Origin: Propionibacteriaceae bacterium AM104-82
GTDB lineage: Bacteria > Actinomycetota > Actinomycetes > Propionibacteriales > Propionibacteriaceae
Reading direction: 5' to 3'
Assembly (NCBI GenBank): GCA_027658995.1
Contig: JAQDQK010000023.1
Span: forward strand, 1-57,795
Length of the DNA stretch: 57,795 bases
Of this stretch, positions 1 through 10,003 are shown piece by piece (within the stretch, counting starts at the first letter, position 1; every line of letters starts with the position of its first letter). Under the pieces are notes generated by a model. It made no database searches. It was not told the origin of the DNA and was given only the letters and a program-made list of their open reading frames with translations. The translations under genes were made by a program, and so were the position numbers.

Positions 1-341
1 CTACCTCTAAACCACCCCCGGAGACCACCACTTACACAAACAACTTGACAAGCTCGGACCTCGATCACGACCCGAGCTTCGCGGGTCAAACACCCCTGCT
101 TGTCGACCCAGTCAGCATCCTCGATCTCACGCTCGATCCGTTGCAGGGGGCGTTTGCGTCGATGTTCCGAGGCGCCTGGGACACCACCTAAACGGCCAAC
201 TTGGAAACTCATACCAGCGAGCTTGGCCCACCTCCGCACGCTCGCGTGACCAATCCCGGTCTCCCGCGCTACCGCGAACCCTGACTCGCCGCCAGCGATC
301 CTGGCTAACACCATCTCCCGAACCACACCCGGATACGACAC
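1..341 (-). CDS. Transposase-like helix-turn-helix protein, N-terminal part (IS30-like)
   Basis: An open frame of about 113 codons begins at a GTG at 341, preceded by GGAGGG five bases upstream, and continues past the window edge. The protein starts [15 protein letters not shown]. It has a helix-turn-helix-like segment ([20 protein letters not shown]), a basic linker, then [13 protein letters not shown], which sits where IS30-family transposases carry their second DNA-binding segment. The residues nearest the edge are less IS30-like, so decay or a frameshift there is possible. Family assignment also rests on the IS30-like end sequence upstream. The DDE catalytic domain is not in view. Confidence 0.45.
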   Translation of the reverse strand, partial: MSYPGVVREMVLARIAGGESGFAVARETGIGHASVRRWAKLAGMSFQVGRLGGVPGASEHRRKRPLQRIEREIEDADWVDKQGCLTREARVVIEVRACQVVCVSGGLRGWFRG

Positions 342-387
342 AACAACCCTCCAACCAAGGCTTGTTGCACCCACCACCTGAGCCCGC
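1..387 (-). mobile_element. Terminal part of an IS30-like insertion sequence
   Basis: The stretch at about 362-387, read inward on the minus strand, has TCAGGTGGT followed by GCAACA. This resembles the terminal inverted repeat of IS30 as I recall it (TCAATTGGTCAACGCAACA). A transposase-like reading frame starts just inside it at 341 and runs off the window. The outer boundary is an estimate, because the other end and any target duplication lie outside the window. Confidence 0.5.
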
Positions 388-510
388 CGCCCATTTGATC
401 GATCAGATCAGCAACGAGCAACCAAACATGCTCAAGACCCTCCCCTCACCGCGCCCCGGGCCGGACGGTGGACCGCGGCCTCAGCATGTGGTGATTGGCG
501 CGAGATTCAA

Positions 511-516
511 TAGACT
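511..516 (+). promoter_or_regulatory. guaA -10 element, leaderless start
   Basis: TAGACT ends seven bases before the guaA ATG at 524, and no Shine-Dalgarno sequence lies between them. Transcription would therefore begin at or next to the A of the start codon. No good -35 hexamer is visible at the expected distance. Confidence 0.5.
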
Positions 517-523
517 CAGCCGC

Positions 524-2074
<1,551 letters not shown>

Positions 2075-2081
2075 CGAAACG

Positions 2082-2118
2082 ACCCGGCCCCGCAGGAGAT
2101 GTTCCTGCGGGGCCGGGT
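2082..2118. terminator. Bidirectional terminator between guaA and the PspC operon
   Basis: A perfect 16-bp inverted repeat (2082-2097 and 2103-2118) with a five-base loop lies between two convergent genes. There is no strong T-tract, which is common in high-GC actinobacteria. Confidence 0.85.
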
Positions 2119-2133
2119 CGTCTTGTGTGAGGG

Positions 2134-2394
2134 TCAGAGGGTCGAGTCGCCGCCGCCTCGACGGTTGTCGTACCAGTCGCGGGCCTTGTTCATGCCGTCC
2201 TCGGCGAGCGTCTGATCGTCGCCCTCCTTGGGGATCACCGCCCACAGGATCAGGTACAGCAGCACGCCGCCTCCTGCGAACAGCGACACCAGGACGAACG
2301 CGATCCGGATCAGCGTCGGGTCGAGCTTCAGGTAGGTGGCGATGCCGCCGGCAACGCCTCCGATCATCCCGTTGCGGCTACGAGTGAGCTTCAT
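2134..2394 (-). CDS. PspC-domain small membrane protein
   Basis: An 86-aa protein that is almost entirely a PspC domain. The basic N-terminus MKLTRSRNGMIGGVAGGIA is followed by one hydrophobic segment (about residues 30-56) ending WAVIPKE, then a charged tail. PspC domains are linked to envelope stress sensing. The frame is open further upstream, but ATG 2394 has AAGGA before it and overlaps the upstream stop as ATGA. It is the last gene of a three-gene operon whose members overlap by four bases. The partner it binds cannot be told from the sequence. Confidence 0.85.
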   Translation of the reverse strand: MKLTRSRNGMIGGVAGGIATYLKLDPTLIRIAFVLVSLFAGGGVLLYLILWAVIPKEGDDQTLAEDGMNKARDWYDNRRGGGDSTL

Positions 2395-2597
2395 GACAGT
2401 TCCTTTCGGGTCTTCTTCTTGGTGCTTCGGCCACGGGTGAGTAGTAATCCGATCGTGCCTGCTGCGGCCAGAATCAGGGCGAGGATCGGTTGGACGACGG
2501 GGGCTGCCAGTTGCGGAGCCAGGAGCAGGACGATTCCGAACCCGACGGCCGCGAGGCCGAGCGAGATCGCCGCTGCATCGATACGGGGACGGTTCAC
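2391..2597 (-). CDS. Small two-helix membrane protein of unknown function
   Basis: A 68-aa protein from a GTG start with two hydrophobic segments (about residues 9-30 and 34-53) and a strongly basic C-terminal tail (RGRSTKKKTRKELS). I do not recognise a family. It is translationally coupled on both sides: its GTG overlaps the stop of the 366-aa PspC protein (GTGA), and its stop overlaps the next ATG (ATGA). This suggests fixed stoichiometry and a shared role in the membrane stress module. Confidence 0.75.
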   Translation of the reverse strand: MNRPRIDAAAISLGLAAVGFGIVLLLAPQLAAPVVQPILALILAAAGTIGLLLTRGRSTKKKTRKELS

Positions 2598-3694
2598 GGT
2601 GCCTCCACCACCCGCACATCGGAAAGCAGCGCATCAACCCGCATGGAGGCAAGCACGGCCGGGGTGTCGATGTCGCCTGGGGTGTAGGTGACGTTGCTCA
2701 GCCGCTCGGAGATGTCGGCGTGCGGGATGTGGCCGGGCAGCATGACCTCCAGGTCGGAGGCGATGGCGCTGATCTCGAGGCTCGTGTAGGCGGTGAGGTC
2801 GACGTCGCTCAGGTCGATGACGCGGTCCGCGCCGACGACGCTGATCCGCAGCACCGTCGGGTCCTGCGCCGGGGCGGCCGCCGCCTGGGTGCTCAGCCAG
2901 CCGCAGGCGACGACCGGGACGAGCAGCACGGCCAGGAACGGCCGGGGCAGCCGCTTGGTGCGGGAAGCGGCGGCGAACACGATCGCGCCGGCGCCCAGCG
3001 TCAGGGTGCCGATCGCCAGCGCGGTGACGCCCGACAGGCCGAGCACGACGGCGCCCGCCCCGGTCGCCGCCGCAGCCAGCACCAGCAGGAGCGAGGCGGC
3101 CCACGCGGTGCGGGGGCGCACGGCTGGCTCCGGCGCTGCGACGGGGGAGTCCAGGTCGATGACAGGTAGCGGGGCGACCCAGTCGGAGTGCTGCCCGGTC
3201 GCCGCGGACATCCGGCGCCGCCAGTCGTCGATCAACTCGTCCTCGTTGGCGGGCTCGCGGGATGGGCCGCCGTCGAGGCTCGGGAGCGCGGCGCGGTTGC
3301 GGCGCAGGTACCAGCCGATCAGTACGACGGCGAGGATCGCGAGGCCCCAGGGCAGCGATGTCGTCGCGGCGACGGTCGCCACGACACCGATCGATGTGGC
3401 GATCACGAGGGTCAACTGGGCGCCACTCGGCCAGTCGCGGAAGCTGCGGATGGTGCCGTCGACGGGACGCTTACCCTCCGGGCCCGGGGTGAGGAGCGTG
3501 CCCCACGCGTAGAGCGCGAGGCCAAGGCCGGAACAGAACGTCAGGACGACGAACGCGACCCGGACGATGACGACATCGACGCCGATCCGCTGCGCGATGG
3601 CGCGGCTGAGGCCGGATCCGAAGCCCGAGGTGTCGCGACGCTGGACGCTGTGCAGGCTCTCGTCGAGCCAGCTCCGTTCCAGGTCCTTGTGCAT
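2594..3694 (-). CDS. PspC-domain membrane protein with C-terminal LiaF-like region
   Basis: A 366-aa protein. Residues about 10-75 form a PspC domain with one membrane segment (VVIVRVAFVVLTFCSGLGLALYA). Several more hydrophobic segments follow around a central soluble stretch. The last roughly 100 residues (from about LRISVVGADRVIDLSDVD) look like a beta-rich domain of the kind found at the C-terminus of LiaF-type regulators. ATG 3694 is chosen because GGAGGG lies just upstream and the PspC domain begins soon after; the longer open frame lacks coding character. It heads the three-gene operon and is divergent from the PspC-fused kinase. By analogy with LiaF/LiaS it may restrain that kinase (inference). 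Confidence 0.8.
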   Translation of the reverse strand: MHKDLERSWLDESLHSVQRRDTSGFGSGLSRAIAQRIGVDVVIVRVAFVVLTFCSGLGLALYAWGTLLTPGPEGKRPVDGTIRSFRDWPSGAQLTLVIATSIGVVATVAATTSLPWGLAILAVVLIGWYLRRNRAALPSLDGGPSREPANEDELIDDWRRRMSAATGQHSDWVAPLPVIDLDSPVAAPEPAVRPRTAWAASLLLVLAAAATGAGAVVLGLSGVTALAIGTLTLGAGAIVFAAASRTKRLPRPFLAVLLVPVVACGWLSTQAAAAPAQDPTVLRISVVGADRVIDLSDVDLTAYTSLEISAIASDLEVMLPGHIPHADISERLSNVTYTPGDIDTPAVLASMRVDALLSDVRVVEAP

Positions 3695-3796
3695 GCCCTC
3701 CAGTCTGTCGTGATGAGGGCCGCGCTGCCATCGGGAGAGTCCCTGAGCCATCCCTGGTGTTGGCCTCGGTGACTGGCCTGGGGGCGGGGCGCGTGT

Positions 3797-3802
3797 CAGG
3801 CT
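3797..3802 (+). promoter_or_regulatory. -10 element of the sensor kinase gene, leaderless start
   Basis: CAGGCT ends six bases before ATG 3809 with no Shine-Dalgarno sequence. The first base departs from the TANNNT consensus. Confidence 0.35.
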
Positions 3803-3808
3803 GGACGC

Positions 3809-5062
3809 ATGAGCCAGCTGCCCGTGACCCCGGACGCGCCCGCACGCGCGCCTCTGCGGCGTCCGAACCAGGGCCGCATGATCGCGGGAGTGGCCGGCGC
3901 ATTGGGCGCCCACCTGGGGCTGAGCGTCGGGCTGATCCGGTTGGCCTTCGTGATCGCCGCGCTGTTCTCCGGCCTCGGCGTCGTCGCCTACGGCGCGCTG
4001 TGGGTGCTCATCCCACGAGAGTCTGTGCAGGTGCCGGACGCGCCCGGGCTCGAGGCCGCCAGCCGCAAGGGGATGCGTCCGACGCGTGCTGGCATCGTCA
4101 AGCCGGACGACGGGGTGCTGATCTCCGGTGGGCTGCTGGTGGTCGGGCTGCTGTGGCTGTTCGTCTCGGGCGGCACCGTCCCCTCCGGGCTGTTCTGGCC
4201 CGCCGTCATCGGAGGCGCGGGCGTCATCGTCATCTGGCTGCAGGTCGACGAGGGCTCCGAATCGGCCCAGGGCGCCAAGGGCAGCCTGTGGCACCGGCTC
4301 ACACGCGGCGGCGGCATGATGAGCATCATCCGCCTGGTCGGCGGCCTTGTCCTCGTGGTCGCGGGCATCAGCCTCATCGTGGCCACCCAGGTCGGCATCG
4401 CACAGTTGCCCGGCGTGCTCGGCGCCTCCGCGGTCCTGATCGCCGGCCTGCTCGTGGTCGCGGCCCCCTGGCTGTACCAGCAGCGCGCCCGGGTGCGTCG
4501 CGCCGACGCCGACCGGTTGCGCGCGGAGGCCCGCGCCGACATGGCCGCGCACCTGCACGACTCGGTGCTGCAGACCCTCGCCCTGATCCAGCGGCAGGCC
4601 GACGACCCCGTCACCGTCGCTGGCCTGGCGCGCAGGCAGGAGCGCGAACTGCGCACCTGGCTGTATGGCGAGACCACCCGCGCGTCGTCGCTGCGCTCAG
4701 CCCTGCGCGAACTCGCCTCCGACGTCGAGGCGCGCTTCGAGGTCGACGTCGAGATGGTGTGCGTCGGCGACGCGCAGGTCGACGACCGGCTCGAGGCGCT
4801 GATTCTCGCGACGGGGGAGGCCATCACCAATGCAGCAAAGCACTCCGGCGCCTCCCGCGTCGACGTCTACGCCGAGGTCGAGGACGGCCGCGTCGAGGTG
4901 TTCGTCCGGGACCGCGGAAAGGGCTTCGATCCGTCACAGGTTCCCGAAGGGCACATGGGCGTGAGAGAATCGATCACAGCTCGGATGGAGCGGTACGGGG
5001 GGCGTGCAACGATCCGATCCGAGCCCGGCAGTGGTACCGAGGTGAGGTTGGAGATCGGCTGA
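3809..5062 (+). CDS. PspC-fused sensor histidine kinase
   Basis: A 417-aa membrane kinase. Residues about 17-72 are a PspC domain, followed by further hydrophobic segments to about residue 225. Then comes a HisKA_3 dimerisation domain with the motif HLHDSVLQTL; His250 is the predicted phosphate acceptor. The ATPase domain has an N-box (ITNAAKHSGAS) and glycine motifs (DRGKGFDP, GHMGVRESI). Its TGA overlaps the ATG of the response regulator by one base, so the pair is coupled. PspC-fused NarL-type kinases of actinobacteria are thought to sense membrane stress. The divergent PspC operon next door is the obvious candidate target or partner (inference). Confidence 0.92.
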   Translation: MSQLPVTPDAPARAPLRRPNQGRMIAGVAGALGAHLGLSVGLIRLAFVIAALFSGLGVVAYGALWVLIPRESVQVPDAPGLEAASRKGMRPTRAGIVKPDDGVLISGGLLVVGLLWLFVSGGTVPSGLFWPAVIGGAGVIVIWLQVDEGSESAQGAKGSLWHRLTRGGGMMSIIRLVGGLVLVVAGISLIVATQVGIAQLPGVLGASAVLIAGLLVVAAPWLYQQRARVRRADADRLRAEARADMAAHLHDSVLQTLALIQRQADDPVTVAGLARRQERELRTWLYGETTRASSLRSALRELASDVEARFEVDVEMVCVGDAQVDDRLEALILATGEAITNAAKHSGASRVDVYAEVEDGRVEVFVRDRGKGFDPSQVPEGHMGVRESITARMERYGGRATIRSEPGSGTEVRLEIG

Positions 5063-5727
5063 TGAGCGACGAGCAGGCCCCCGGACTTTCAGAGTTGCGC
5101 GTCGTCATCGTTGACGATCACGCCATGTTCCGCGCCGGAGTGCGCCACGAGATCGGCCAGCACTGCGAGGTCGTCGGTGAGGGCGAGGACGTCGCCACCG
5201 CGGTCGCAGCGATCGTCGAGACCGAACCAGATGTCGTCCTGCTGGACGTACACCTGCCCGGCGGCGGCGGCGCCGAGGTCATCAAGCAGGTGCTTCCGCT
5301 GAAGCCCGACGTGAAGTTCCTGGCGCTGTCGGTCTCCGACGCGGCCCAGGACGTGATCGGCGTGATCCGTGCGGGCGCCCGCGGCTACGTCACCAAGTCG
5401 ATCAGCTCCGAGGAATTGGTGGAGGGCATGGTGCGCGTCGCAGGCGGCGACGCGGTCTTCTCGCCCCGGCTCGCAGGCTTCGTCCTCGACGCCTTCTCCG
5501 GCTCGGTGGACGTGTCCTCGATCGACGAGGACCTGGACAAGTTGAGCGCCCGTGAGCGCGAGGTACTGAAGCTGATCGCCCGCGGCTACTCCTACAAGGA
5601 GGTCGCCAAGGAGTTGTTCATCTCGATCAAGACGGTCGAGACGCACGTCTCCAGCGTGCTGCGAAAGCTGCAGTTGTCGAACCGTCACCAGTTGACGAAG
5701 TGGGCGACCGACCGCCACCTGGTGTGA
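5062..5727 (+). CDS. NarL/FixJ-family response regulator
   Basis: A 221-aa DNA-binding regulator. The receiver domain has the acid pair Asp18/Asp19, the phosphorylation site Asp62 (LLDVHLP) and conserved Lys112. The C-terminal LuxR-type helix-turn-helix runs from LSAREREVLKLIARGYSYKEVA through KTVETHVSSVL. It is coupled to the upstream PspC-kinase (TGATG). It ends one base before the convergent ROK gene, and no terminator lies between them. Confidence 0.95.
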   Translation: MSDEQAPGLSELRVVIVDDHAMFRAGVRHEIGQHCEVVGEGEDVATAVAAIVETEPDVVLLDVHLPGGGGAEVIKQVLPLKPDVKFLALSVSDAAQDVIGVIRAGARGYVTKSISSEELVEGMVRVAGGDAVFSPRLAGFVLDAFSGSVDVSSIDEDLDKLSAREREVLKLIARGYSYKEVAKELFISIKTVETHVSSVLRKLQLSNRHQLTKWATDRHLV

Positions 5728-5728
5728 G

Positions 5729-6895
5729 CTATCCGCGGCGGAGGCGATAGGGATCTGACAGGCCGATCTCACGGCCGACGAGCGACGCGCCGATCAAGGC
5801 TGCGTCATCGCCTAGTCCCGTGTGCCGGACGGGCGAGGGGTAACCGAGCCGGGCCTCCACGAGTTGGTCAACCAATCGCGAATAGTCCTCTCCGAGGAAC
5901 AGCGGGTATCCGCCGATCGTGACGGCCTGAAGGCCGTTCAGTTCCACCAGCACCACAACGAGTCGTGACGTCGCGAGCGCGACCTCCTCGATCCCGTGCC
6001 GCGCGTCCACGTCTCCCGCTCGGGCCGCCCGCTCGATGGCCATCGCCAGGCGGCTGATCCGGTTGGGCCCCTCCTCGACCGAGACATGTGGAACGCGTGA
6101 TGAGAGCGCCTCGATGGACAGGTAGGCGTTGCTGCAGCCATCCCGACCGCACGAGCAGCGCCTGTCGTTCAGGCCAAGTGGAATGTGGCCGACGTCGCCC
6201 CAGCGCGGTGGGAGGTCGAGGTCGATTCGTCCCTCGACGGCCAGCGCCATGGTCGCACCAGCGCCGATCTGTAGGTGCGCCATCCGGGACATGCCAGACA
6301 GCTGCGGCTGACGCGAGTTGGCGAGGCATGAGGCCTCGGCCAGATCGAGCACGCCGTAAGGGCTCTCCCCGGCAATCCGTCGGAAGGCGTCCCCCATGGG
6401 AACCCGTTCCCAGCCCCAGATCTCGTGCGTGATGCCGAGATCGGCGCGGCGGGCGGGCATTGCGAACCCGTACCCGAGCAGTTCATGGTCAAGGCTTGAG
6501 CGCAGCGTTGCGAACGTGTCGCCGAGGGACTCGGTGATCTCCCGCGGAGTCGGGTGCGCCGGGACGGAGGATGAGGCCCGGGTCAGTTCGGCCCCGTCGA
6601 GGCCGACGGCGAGCAGTTGGATCCGGTCGATGCGGACGTCGACGCCCAAGGCGGCGTACCTGTCGGGGTCGGCGACGAGGAGCGTGAGCGGACGGCCGCC
6701 CTGCGACGGCTCTGAACCCCCCTCGCGGAGGACTCCGAGCGTGATCAGGTCGCCGACGATTGCGGTCAGGGCCGCCCGGCTGAGCCCGAGCCGTTCCGCA
6801 AGCGCGGCCCGTGAGTGAGCCCCCTCTCGGAGAATCACATCAAGGACACGCACCAGGTTCTGGCGCCGCAGATCGGTTGCGCGCTGTGCCGTCAT
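5729..6895 (-). CDS. ROK-family transcriptional repressor
   Basis: A 388-aa protein. The N-terminal winged helix-turn-helix (SRAALAERLGLSRAALTAIVGDLI, about residues 28-52) is followed by a ROK sugar-kinase-like domain. The ROK zinc motif is present as CSCGRDGC (about residue 245). Repressors of this type (NagC/XylR-like) release DNA on binding a sugar or sugar phosphate. It is divergent from the binding protein, permease and sulfatase operon at 7004, which it probably controls. The effector cannot be read from the sequence. An AGAGGG sequence precedes the start. Confidence 0.9.
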   Translation of the reverse strand: MTAQRATDLRRQNLVRVLDVILREGAHSRAALAERLGLSRAALTAIVGDLITLGVLREGGSEPSQGGRPLTLLVADPDRYAALGVDVRIDRIQLLAVGLDGAELTRASSSVPAHPTPREITESLGDTFATLRSSLDHELLGYGFAMPARRADLGITHEIWGWERVPMGDAFRRIAGESPYGVLDLAEASCLANSRQPQLSGMSRMAHLQIGAGATMALAVEGRIDLDLPPRWGDVGHIPLGLNDRRCSCGRDGCSNAYLSIEALSSRVPHVSVEEGPNRISRLAMAIERAARAGDVDARHGIEEVALATSRLVVVLVELNGLQAVTIGGYPLFLGEDYSRLVDQLVEARLGYPSPVRHTGLGDDAALIGASLVGREIGLSDPYRLRRG

Positions 6896-6923
6896 CTAGC
6901 CCTCTTCCTCATCTACTGGACGC

Positions 6924-6958
6924 AACATGTTGACGTTGGACCATTCACTACCCATAAT
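6924..6958 (+). promoter_or_regulatory. Promoter of sugar locus 1 with palindrome over the -35
   Basis: TTGACG (6930-6935) and CATAAT (6953-6958) are separated by 17 bases, close to the housekeeping sigma consensus. An eight-base palindrome AACATGTT (6924-6931) overlaps the -35 and is a candidate ROK operator. Confidence 0.6.
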
Positions 6959-7003
6959 AAACGACATGAATTAAGCCCCGTTGGGGCCGTTGGAAGGACA
7001 CAG

Positions 7004-8269
7004 ATGTCTCGATTCACCCTCTCTCGTCGCGGTCTTCTCGGACTCGGTGCTGCCGCAACACTAACCACCGGCCTCTCCGCGTGTGGTGGTGGCTCCAAGG
7101 AACAGCAGGGCGCCGACGGAAAGCTCTCGTTCCTGGTCCTGGGGCCCACCCAGGAGCTGACCACGTACCTCACCGACACGGCCATCCCTGCCTTCACCAA
7201 GGCCAGCGGCACCGAGGTGGAGGTCCAGACCTCCGACTGGGGGTCCGCCTTCCAGAAGGTGACCACTGGCGCGGCGTCGAACTCCCTGGCGGATGTCCTG
7301 GTCATCGGCGGCATCTGGACCGCTCCGCTGGTGGACAAGAACGTTCTCCTGGATCTCACCGACAAGATCTCAAGCTGGGACGAGAAGGACCAGATCTACC
7401 CCCGGATGCTGGAGGACGGTGCTTACGACGGCAAGAACTACGCCATGCCGATGGCTGCCGACGTTCGCTCGGGCATCTATCGCAAGGACCTGCTCGAAGC
7501 GGTCGGAATCACTGCCCTCCCCGAGACCTGGGACGACTTCAAGGCGGCGGCCCTCGCAGTCAAGGGGACTGAAGGCATCGTGGCGCCGATCGATTTCGGC
7601 CTCGACAAGTCAATCGGACTGCAGCAGGCCTTCGCGCAACTCTTCCTGCAAGCGGGTGGTCAGTACTGGACCGATGGGAAGGCAAGCTTCAACTCTGAAG
7701 CGGGTAACAAGGCGCTGACCTACTTCGTCTCGCTCTTCCAAGAGGGCCTGGCTGCCCCAAACATGATCTTCTCGGGTAACGGCCCCCGTCCCATCGTGGC
7801 GGGACAGGCCGCCATGAGCCTCGGCGGCGTCGCCATTGTTGGCAACGCGGAGGCCAACAACAAGGAGATCGCTGAACATCTCGTGGTCGGACCGGGGCTC
7901 AAGGCTGACGCCAGCGGTGAGGGCAGGTCCGTCGCCTGGATCAACAAACTGGCCGTGTCGCGGGGGACGAAGAACCCCGAAGGCGCGTGGGAACTGGTCA
8001 AGTACCTGGCCGCTGCGCCCCAGATGTCCGAGGTCTCCAGACTCTACGACGCTCTGCCGCCCCGGCGCGACCTTGCGTCAGCCGAGTGGATCGATGAGCG
8101 GCGCGCCCAGATTCTGGCCACCGCTGAGCAGGCCGTCTCGCAGCCGCCGAATCCGAAGATGCTGGCGCTCGGCCCCGAAGTCAACTCTCTCCTCGAACCC
8201 GCGATCCGCGGAACGGTTTCGGTGGAGGACACCCTCAAGGCGATCGATGCCAAGATCGACACCCTCTGA
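7004..8269 (+). CDS. Sugar-binding lipoprotein of a CUT1 ABC transporter
   Basis: A 421-aa extracellular solute-binding protein (family 1). The leader has a twin-arginine-like start (LSRRGLLGLG) and a lipobox LSAC followed by a Gly/Ser linker, so it is predicted to be exported, possibly by Tat, and lipid-anchored. It would capture an oligosaccharide or sugar for the two downstream permeases. ATG 7004 is preceded by GGAAGGA; the longer open frame upstream covers the promoter. The linked sulfatase suggests a sulfated glycan as substrate (inference). Confidence 0.93.
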   Translation: MSRFTLSRRGLLGLGAAATLTTGLSACGGGSKEQQGADGKLSFLVLGPTQELTTYLTDTAIPAFTKASGTEVEVQTSDWGSAFQKVTTGAASNSLADVLVIGGIWTAPLVDKNVLLDLTDKISSWDEKDQIYPRMLEDGAYDGKNYAMPMAADVRSGIYRKDLLEAVGITALPETWDDFKAAALAVKGTEGIVAPIDFGLDKSIGLQQAFAQLFLQAGGQYWTDGKASFNSEAGNKALTYFVSLFQEGLAAPNMIFSGNGPRPIVAGQAAMSLGGVAIVGNAEANNKEIAEHLVVGPGLKADASGEGRSVAWINKLAVSRGTKNPEGAWELVKYLAAAPQMSEVSRLYDALPPRRDLASAEWIDERRAQILATAEQAVSQPPNPKMLALGPEVNSLLEPAIRGTVSVEDTLKAIDAKIDTL

Positions 8270-9152
8270 TCAGGTGGGGCTCGAGCGCGGACAGCGTCGC
8301 GCGGGCGGTTGGCTGCTGAGCCCCGCCCTCGTCGCGCTCGGAGTCACCACCCTGGTCCCGTTGGCCTTCGCGGCCGTCCTGTCGTTCACCCGCTATGACC
8401 TGCTCAGCGATCCGGAGTTCGCTGGGCTGGACAACTACATCGCGCTGTTCACCGACCCGCGCTTTGCCCAGGCGATCGGCAACACCTTGTACTTCGCGGT
8501 CGGCCAGGTCGTCATCGGAGTGGTCGTGGCACTACTGGTCGCGATGCTGTTCAACCGGCGGCTGTACGGCGGAACGGCGATGCGGACCCTCGTCTACCTG
8601 CCACAGGCGATGAGCTACGTGACGGTGGCACTCCTGTGGTCGTTCCTGTACGACCCCTATGTGGGGCCCATCAACCAACTACTCCGTGCCCTCGGCATCG
8701 GACAGGTCAACTTCCTCACGGATCCGAACCTCGCGATGCCATCGATCATGGCACTGAGCCTGTGGCGCAACCTGGGCTACTTCATGATCATCCTGCTGGC
8801 GGGGCTCAAGGCCATTCCGCCAGAGTTACCCGAGGCCGCGCAGGTCGACGGGGCGAACTGGTTCCAACGGCTGGTTCACGTGACGGTTCCTCAGCTCGCA
8901 TCACCCCTGCTGTTCGTGGCCGTGACCTGGCTGATGGGCGGCCTGCAGATGTTCACGCAGTCGTACGTGATGACTCAGGGCGGGCCCGTTAACTCGACGA
9001 GAACCATCGTCTACGACATGTATGAATCTGCCTTCCTGCGACTCGACATCGGAAAGGCCAGCGCGATCGCCGTGCTGATGTTCCTGGCAGTGCTGCTTCT
9101 CGCGATTCTCCCGAGAGTCGTCGCGGCCATGAGAGAAAGGTCTGCTGCATGA
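8247..9152 (+). CDS. CUT1 sugar ABC transporter permease (MalF-like)
   Basis: About 301 aa with six predicted membrane segments, starting at SPALVALGVTTLVPLAFAAVL. The EAA loop reads LPEAAQVDGANWFQRLVHVTVP, which docks a CUT1 ATPase. The start is uncertain: ATG 8247, with AAGG upstream, overlaps the binding-protein gene by 23 bases; GTG 8274 lies just after it. The stop overlaps the next ATG (ATGA). It forms a heterodimer with the permease at 9149. Confidence 0.9.
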   Translation: MPRSTPSDQVGLERGQRRAGGWLLSPALVALGVTTLVPLAFAAVLSFTRYDLLSDPEFAGLDNYIALFTDPRFAQAIGNTLYFAVGQVVIGVVVALLVAMLFNRRLYGGTAMRTLVYLPQAMSYVTVALLWSFLYDPYVGPINQLLRALGIGQVNFLTDPNLAMPSIMALSLWRNLGYFMIILLAGLKAIPPELPEAAQVDGANWFQRLVHVTVPQLASPLLFVAVTWLMGGLQMFTQSYVMTQGGPVNSTRTIVYDMYESAFLRLDIGKASAIAVLMFLAVLLLAILPRVVAAMRERSAA

Positions 9153-10003
9153 GATGGCGCACGGCACTCAGTTCGGCGACAGCCCATGTCGTCGCGTTGC
9201 TTCTTACCGCCCTGTACCTCGTCCCGCTGCTGTACATGGTCATGGTCTCCCTGGTGCCCACGGGAGAGTCAACGCTGGAGATCCCCAGCAGGCTTGAGTG
9301 GAGCAACTATCCCGCAGCGCTCTCCGCAAGTGACTTCCCCCTCTTCTTCCTCAACTCGGTGATCGTCGCCGTCATCGCCTCCGTCTCGCAGATCGTGCTC
9401 AGTTGCATGGCTGGATACGCCCTGGCGAAGCTTCCCGTCAAGGGCGCGAACACGATCATGATCCTGCTCATCGGGCTGCTCGTCCTCCCGCCAGAGATCG
9501 TGATGGTTCCCCTCTTCGTGATGGCGAACAAGTTCCCGCTTGCCGGCGGGAACGACTTCTTCGGAGCCGGAGGAATGGGCCTTCTGGACACGTATGCGGG
9601 GCTCATCCTTCCGCACCTGGCCTCTGCATTGGCCATCTTCCTGATGCGCCAGTTCTACAAGGATCTGCCCGACGAACTGGGGCAGGCCGCGCGCGTCGAC
9701 GGCGCAAGCGAATGGCGGATTTTCCTGCGCATCTACACACCGCTGACGCTGCCAGCGGTTGCCGTCGTCACCGTCCTCACCTTCCAGTCGACCTGGAACG
9801 ACTTCCTCTGGCCGCTCATTCAGGTCAGAAGCAATGACATGAGAACGCTCCAGTTGGGACTGAGCGTGTTCTACCAGGAGAACTCGACGCAATGGAACCT
9901 GTTGATGGCGGCGGTGATCCTGATGAGCATTCCGGTGATGGTGATCTTCGTCTTCGGGCAGCGCTTCTTCACGGACGGGATCTCGGCGGGGGCGGTGAAG
10001 TGA
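9149..10003 (+). CDS. CUT1 sugar ABC transporter permease (MalG-like)
   Basis: 284 aa with about six membrane segments and the EAA motif (LPDELGQAARVDGASEWRIFL). It is coupled to the upstream permease by a four-base ATGA overlap and to the sulfatase by a four-base GTGA overlap. No ATPase gene follows, so the importer must use an ATPase encoded elsewhere, as MsiK-dependent actinobacterial transporters do. Confidence 0.93.
   Translation: MRWRTALSSATAHVVALLLTALYLVPLLYMVMVSLVPTGESTLEIPSRLEWSNYPAALSASDFPLFFLNSVIVAVIASVSQIVLSCMAGYALAKLPVKGANTIMILLIGLLVLPPEIVMVPLFVMANKFPLAGGNDFFGAGGMGLLDTYAGLILPHLASALAIFLMRQFYKDLPDELGQAARVDGASEWRIFLRIYTPLTLPAVAVVTVLTFQSTWNDFLWPLIQVRSNDMRTLQLGLSVFYQENSTQWNLLMAAVILMSIPVMVIFVFGQRFFTDGISAGAVK

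Noticed and set aside
3757..5060. Plus-strand frame running through the PspC-kinase gene into the response regulator
   Set aside because: Only the part from 5062 encodes a recognisable protein. The upstream part is an Arg/Pro-rich out-of-frame reading of the kinase gene.
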